From positions 1 to 64,000 of the forward strand of contig NZ_LIPW01000006.1 in NCBI RefSeq assembly GCF_001418345.1: a DNA stretch of 64,000 bases, given 5' to 3'. A program made the position numbers and the translations under genes. Below the pieces are notes generated by a model, which saw only the letters and a list, made by a program, of their open reading frames with translations, did not search any database and was not told where the DNA came from. Positions 62,056-64,000 of the stretch are shown here, in pieces; within the stretch, counting starts at the first letter, position 1; the number at the start of each line of letters is the position of its first letter. The stretch comes from Pseudidiomarina woesei (GTDB lineage Bacteria; Pseudomonadota; Gammaproteobacteria; Enterobacterales; Alteromonadaceae).

Positions 62056-63630
62056 ATGCAAGATATTCATGCACATCGTATATTGATTTTAGATTTTGGT
62101 TCGCAATACACCCAGTTAATTGCGCGCCGCATTCGTGAGCTTGGGGTTTATTGTGAGTTGTGGGCGTGGGACGTGAGCGCCGACGACATCAAAAACTTTA
62201 AGCCAAACGGTATTATTTTGTCAGGCGGCCCAGAGTCAGTTACTGAAGCAAACTCACCGCGCGCCCCAGAGTACGTGTTTGAAGCAGGTGTTCCGGTATT
62301 TGGTATTTGTTACGGCATGCAAACCATGGCCGAGCAGCTTGGTGGTAAAGTGCAAGGCTCATTAGAGCGTGAGTTTGGCTATGCGCAAGTTGAACGTATT
62401 GCGCCATGCCCACTGTTTCATCACATTGAAGACAGCGTGCATGATAACGGCAATCCATTGCTTGACGTGTGGATGAGCCACGGCGATAAGGTCATTGAAG
62501 CGCCAGAAGGTTTTGACATTGTCGCGCAAACCCCAACCTGTCCAATTGCCGCAATGGCCGATGACAAGCGTGATTTTTACGGGGTGCAGTTCCACCCAGA
62601 AGTGACTCATACGCGCCAAGGCATGCGCATGCTAGAACACTTTGTGGTCGAAATTTGTGAATGTGAGCGCAACTGGACGCCAGCACACATTATTGACGAC
62701 GCGGTTGCACGTATCCGTGAGCAAGTAGGTAGCAACAAAGTGGTTTTAGGCTTATCTGGCGGCGTAGACAGTTCAGTAACAGCCATGTTGTTACACCGCG
62801 CTATTGGCGACCAACTTACTTGCGTGTTTGTGGATAATGGCTTGCTACGTTGGCAAGAAGCTGAGCAAGTGATGGAAATGTTTGGTGACCACTATGGGTT
62901 AAACATTGTTCATGTTGACGCTGAAAACCGCTTTCTTGATGCCCTAGCTGGCGAAAAAGACCCGGAAGCCAAGCGCAAAATTATCGGCCGCGTGTTTATT
63001 GAAATATTTGACGAGCAAGCAAGCCGAATTAAAGACGTGTCGTTCTTGGCGCAGGGCACTATTTACCCTGACGTGATTGAATCGGCTGGCTCGAAAACTG
63101 GCAAAGCACATGTGATTAAGTCGCACCACAACGTGGGTGGCTTACCAGAAGACATGAAGTTAAGCTTGGTTGAGCCTTTGCGCGAGCTATTCAAAGACGA
63201 AGTACGCAAAATTGGTCTTGAATTGGGCTTGCCGTACGACATGCTTTACCGCCACCCATTCCCAGGCCCAGGCCTAGGCGTACGTGTATTGGCAGAAGTG
63301 AAAAAAGAATACTGTGACTTGCTGCGCCGCGCTGATCACATTTTTATTAGCGAATTACGCAATGCGGGTATTTACCATGATATTAGCCAAGCATTTGCGG
63401 TGTTCTTGCCGGTGCGTTCAGTAGGTGTGATGGGCGATGCGCGTAAATATGACTGGGTTATCGCATTGCGTGCGGTCGAAACTATCGATTTTATGACCGC
63501 TCGCTGGGCACATTTGCCGTATGAGCTACTTGAAAAAGTATCCAACCGCATTATCAACGAAATCGATGGTATTTCGCGGGTTGTTTACGATATTTCGGGT
63601 AAGCCACCAGCCACCATTGAATGGGAATAA
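62056..63630 (+). CDS. guaA: GMP synthase (glutamine-hydrolysing)
   Basis: 524 residues. Class I amidotransferase domain (1-205) with [26 protein letters not shown], Cys in [16 protein letters not shown] and His/Glu in [11 protein letters not shown]. The ATP-PPase domain has [22 protein letters not shown], and the dimerisation domain ends KPPATIEWE. Converts XMP to GMP using glutamine. 6 bp after guaB. Confidence 0.97.
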   Translation: MQDIHAHRILILDFGSQYTQLIARRIRELGVYCELWAWDVSADDIKNFKPNGIILSGGPESVTEANSPRAPEYVFEAGVPVFGICYGMQTMAEQLGGKVQGSLEREFGYAQVERIAPCPLFHHIEDSVHDNGNPLLDVWMSHGDKVIEAPEGFDIVAQTPTCPIAAMADDKRDFYGVQFHPEVTHTRQGMRMLEHFVVEICECERNWTPAHIIDDAVARIREQVGSNKVVLGLSGGVDSSVTAMLLHRAIGDQLTCVFVDNGLLRWQEAEQVMEMFGDHYGLNIVHVDAENRFLDALAGEKDPEAKRKIIGRVFIEIFDEQASRIKDVSFLAQGTIYPDVIESAGSKTGKAHVIKSHHNVGGLPEDMKLSLVEPLRELFKDEVRKIGLELGLPYDMLYRHPFPGPGLGVRVLAEVKKEYCDLLRRADHIFISELRNAGIYHDISQAFAVFLPVRSVGVMGDARKYDWVIALRAVETIDFMTARWAHLPYELLEKVSNRIINEIDGISRVVYDISGKPPATIEWE

Positions 63631-63633
63631 CGC

Positions 63634-64000
63634 GTGCTGCGCTGGTTGGTAAGCTTTTTAGTATTGGGTTTGTTACTAGGCTGCGCACCCGAGCCGCAGC
63701 CTAGCGAACTTGACGCAATAAAAGAGCGAGGTGTGCTGCGCGTTGGCACGCTGTTGGGTCCAACCAGCTATTATTTAGATGCCAATGGCGAAGCTGGCAT
63801 TGAATATGTACTGGCAAAAAACTTCGCCGATGAATTGGGCGTGGAACTAGAAATGGTGTCACGCTACAACGTCAAAAACCTAATGAATTTGCTAGCAACG
63901 CGAGAAGTTGACTTGTTAGCTGCCGGATTAGACCGCACTGAACCGCGTGCGAAAAAATTCCGTTTTGGCCCGCCATATTTGGAAGTTGAGCAGCGCGTCG
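63634..64000 (+). CDS. mltF: Membrane-bound lytic transglycosylase MltF, partial
   Basis: N-terminal 122 residues; the rest lies beyond the window. GTG start 3 bp after guaA, with GGGAATAA upstream. Lipobox LLLGC after a short hydrophobic stretch, then the solute-binding-like domain of MltF: LDAIKERGVLRVGTLLGPTSYYLDANGEAGIEYVLAKNFADELGVELEMVSRYNVKNLMNLLATREVDLLAAGLDRTEPRAKKFRFGPPYLEVEQRV. The C-terminal SLT catalytic domain is not visible. Peptidoglycan cleavage and recycling, outer-membrane anchored. Confidence 0.88.
   Translation, partial: MLRWLVSFLVLGLLLGCAPEPQPSELDAIKERGVLRVGTLLGPTSYYLDANGEAGIEYVLAKNFADELGVELEMVSRYNVKNLMNLLATREVDLLAAGLDRTEPRAKKFRFGPPYLEVEQRV

Overview
This 64 kb window is a chromosomal segment of a marine gammaproteobacterium. 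Gene content and order fit the Alteromonadales, and I infer an Idiomarina/Pseudidiomarina/Aliidiomarina-like organism from the mix of TonB-dependent uptake, a TonB2 cluster, an OsmC-YcaO fusion, the TIGR03545/TIGR03546 pair and a RimK-type RLAN ligase. Several blocks keep the enterobacterial order: yajC-secD-secF, ribH-nusB-thiL-pgpA facing dxs-ispA-xseB, thiI divergent from xseB, srmB divergent from trmN, and xseA divergent from guaB-guaA. Genes are tightly packed and no rRNA, intact tRNA or CRISPR array is visible.

Left edge (1-2155): the right end of an integrative island. An IS3-family element runs off the window at base 1. It interrupts a small cargo gene that follows a CP4-57-type tyrosine integrase. 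Beyond the integrase are three exact 12-bp-phased repeats, then a displaced 3' half of a tRNA-Ile(CAU) gene, which I read as the attachment site. The intact tRNA should lie at the island's far, unseen end.

From 2.2 to 31.1 kb the chromosome carries accessory and housekeeping genes: yaeQ, a membrane protein/membrane-HTH pair, an NSS sodium symporter, the OsmC-YcaO fusion, a Fur-box-controlled 36-residue membrane peptide, several lipoproteins, glnK-amtB behind a clear sigma-54 promoter with NtrC sites, an RcsF-like lipoprotein, a cysteine-synthase-like enzyme and periplasmic GlpQ, a GNAT/RLAN-RimK pair, and the TIGR03546-TIGR03545 pair. Next comes a putative scavenging locus (19.7-30.5 kb): exported MetX-like esterase, acyl-CoA synthetase, GntP-type permease, divergent TonB-dependent receptor, and a CrbS/CrbR-like two-component system whose genes overlap tail to tail.

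31.3-46.2 kb is core metabolism and secretion: SecDF-YajC, YaaA, riboflavin, thiamine and isoprenoid enzymes, ThiI, VanZ-like protein, SrmB and TrmN. 46.2-51.9 kb holds a DPP III-like metallopeptidase lipoprotein, RdgC, an orphan sensor kinase and a YbdG-like channel. 52.0-57.1 kb is a DUF3450-TtpC-ExbB-ExbD-TonB-TPR operon, followed by a porin. Both are preceded by 11-bp-phased CTGTCAT-like heptamers resembling PhoB boxes, as is the small membrane/HTH pair near 2.8 kb, which suggests a shared phosphate-starvation response. The window ends with an AEC transporter, xseA, guaB, guaA and the start of mltF.

All assignments come from reading the sequence; no database search was run.
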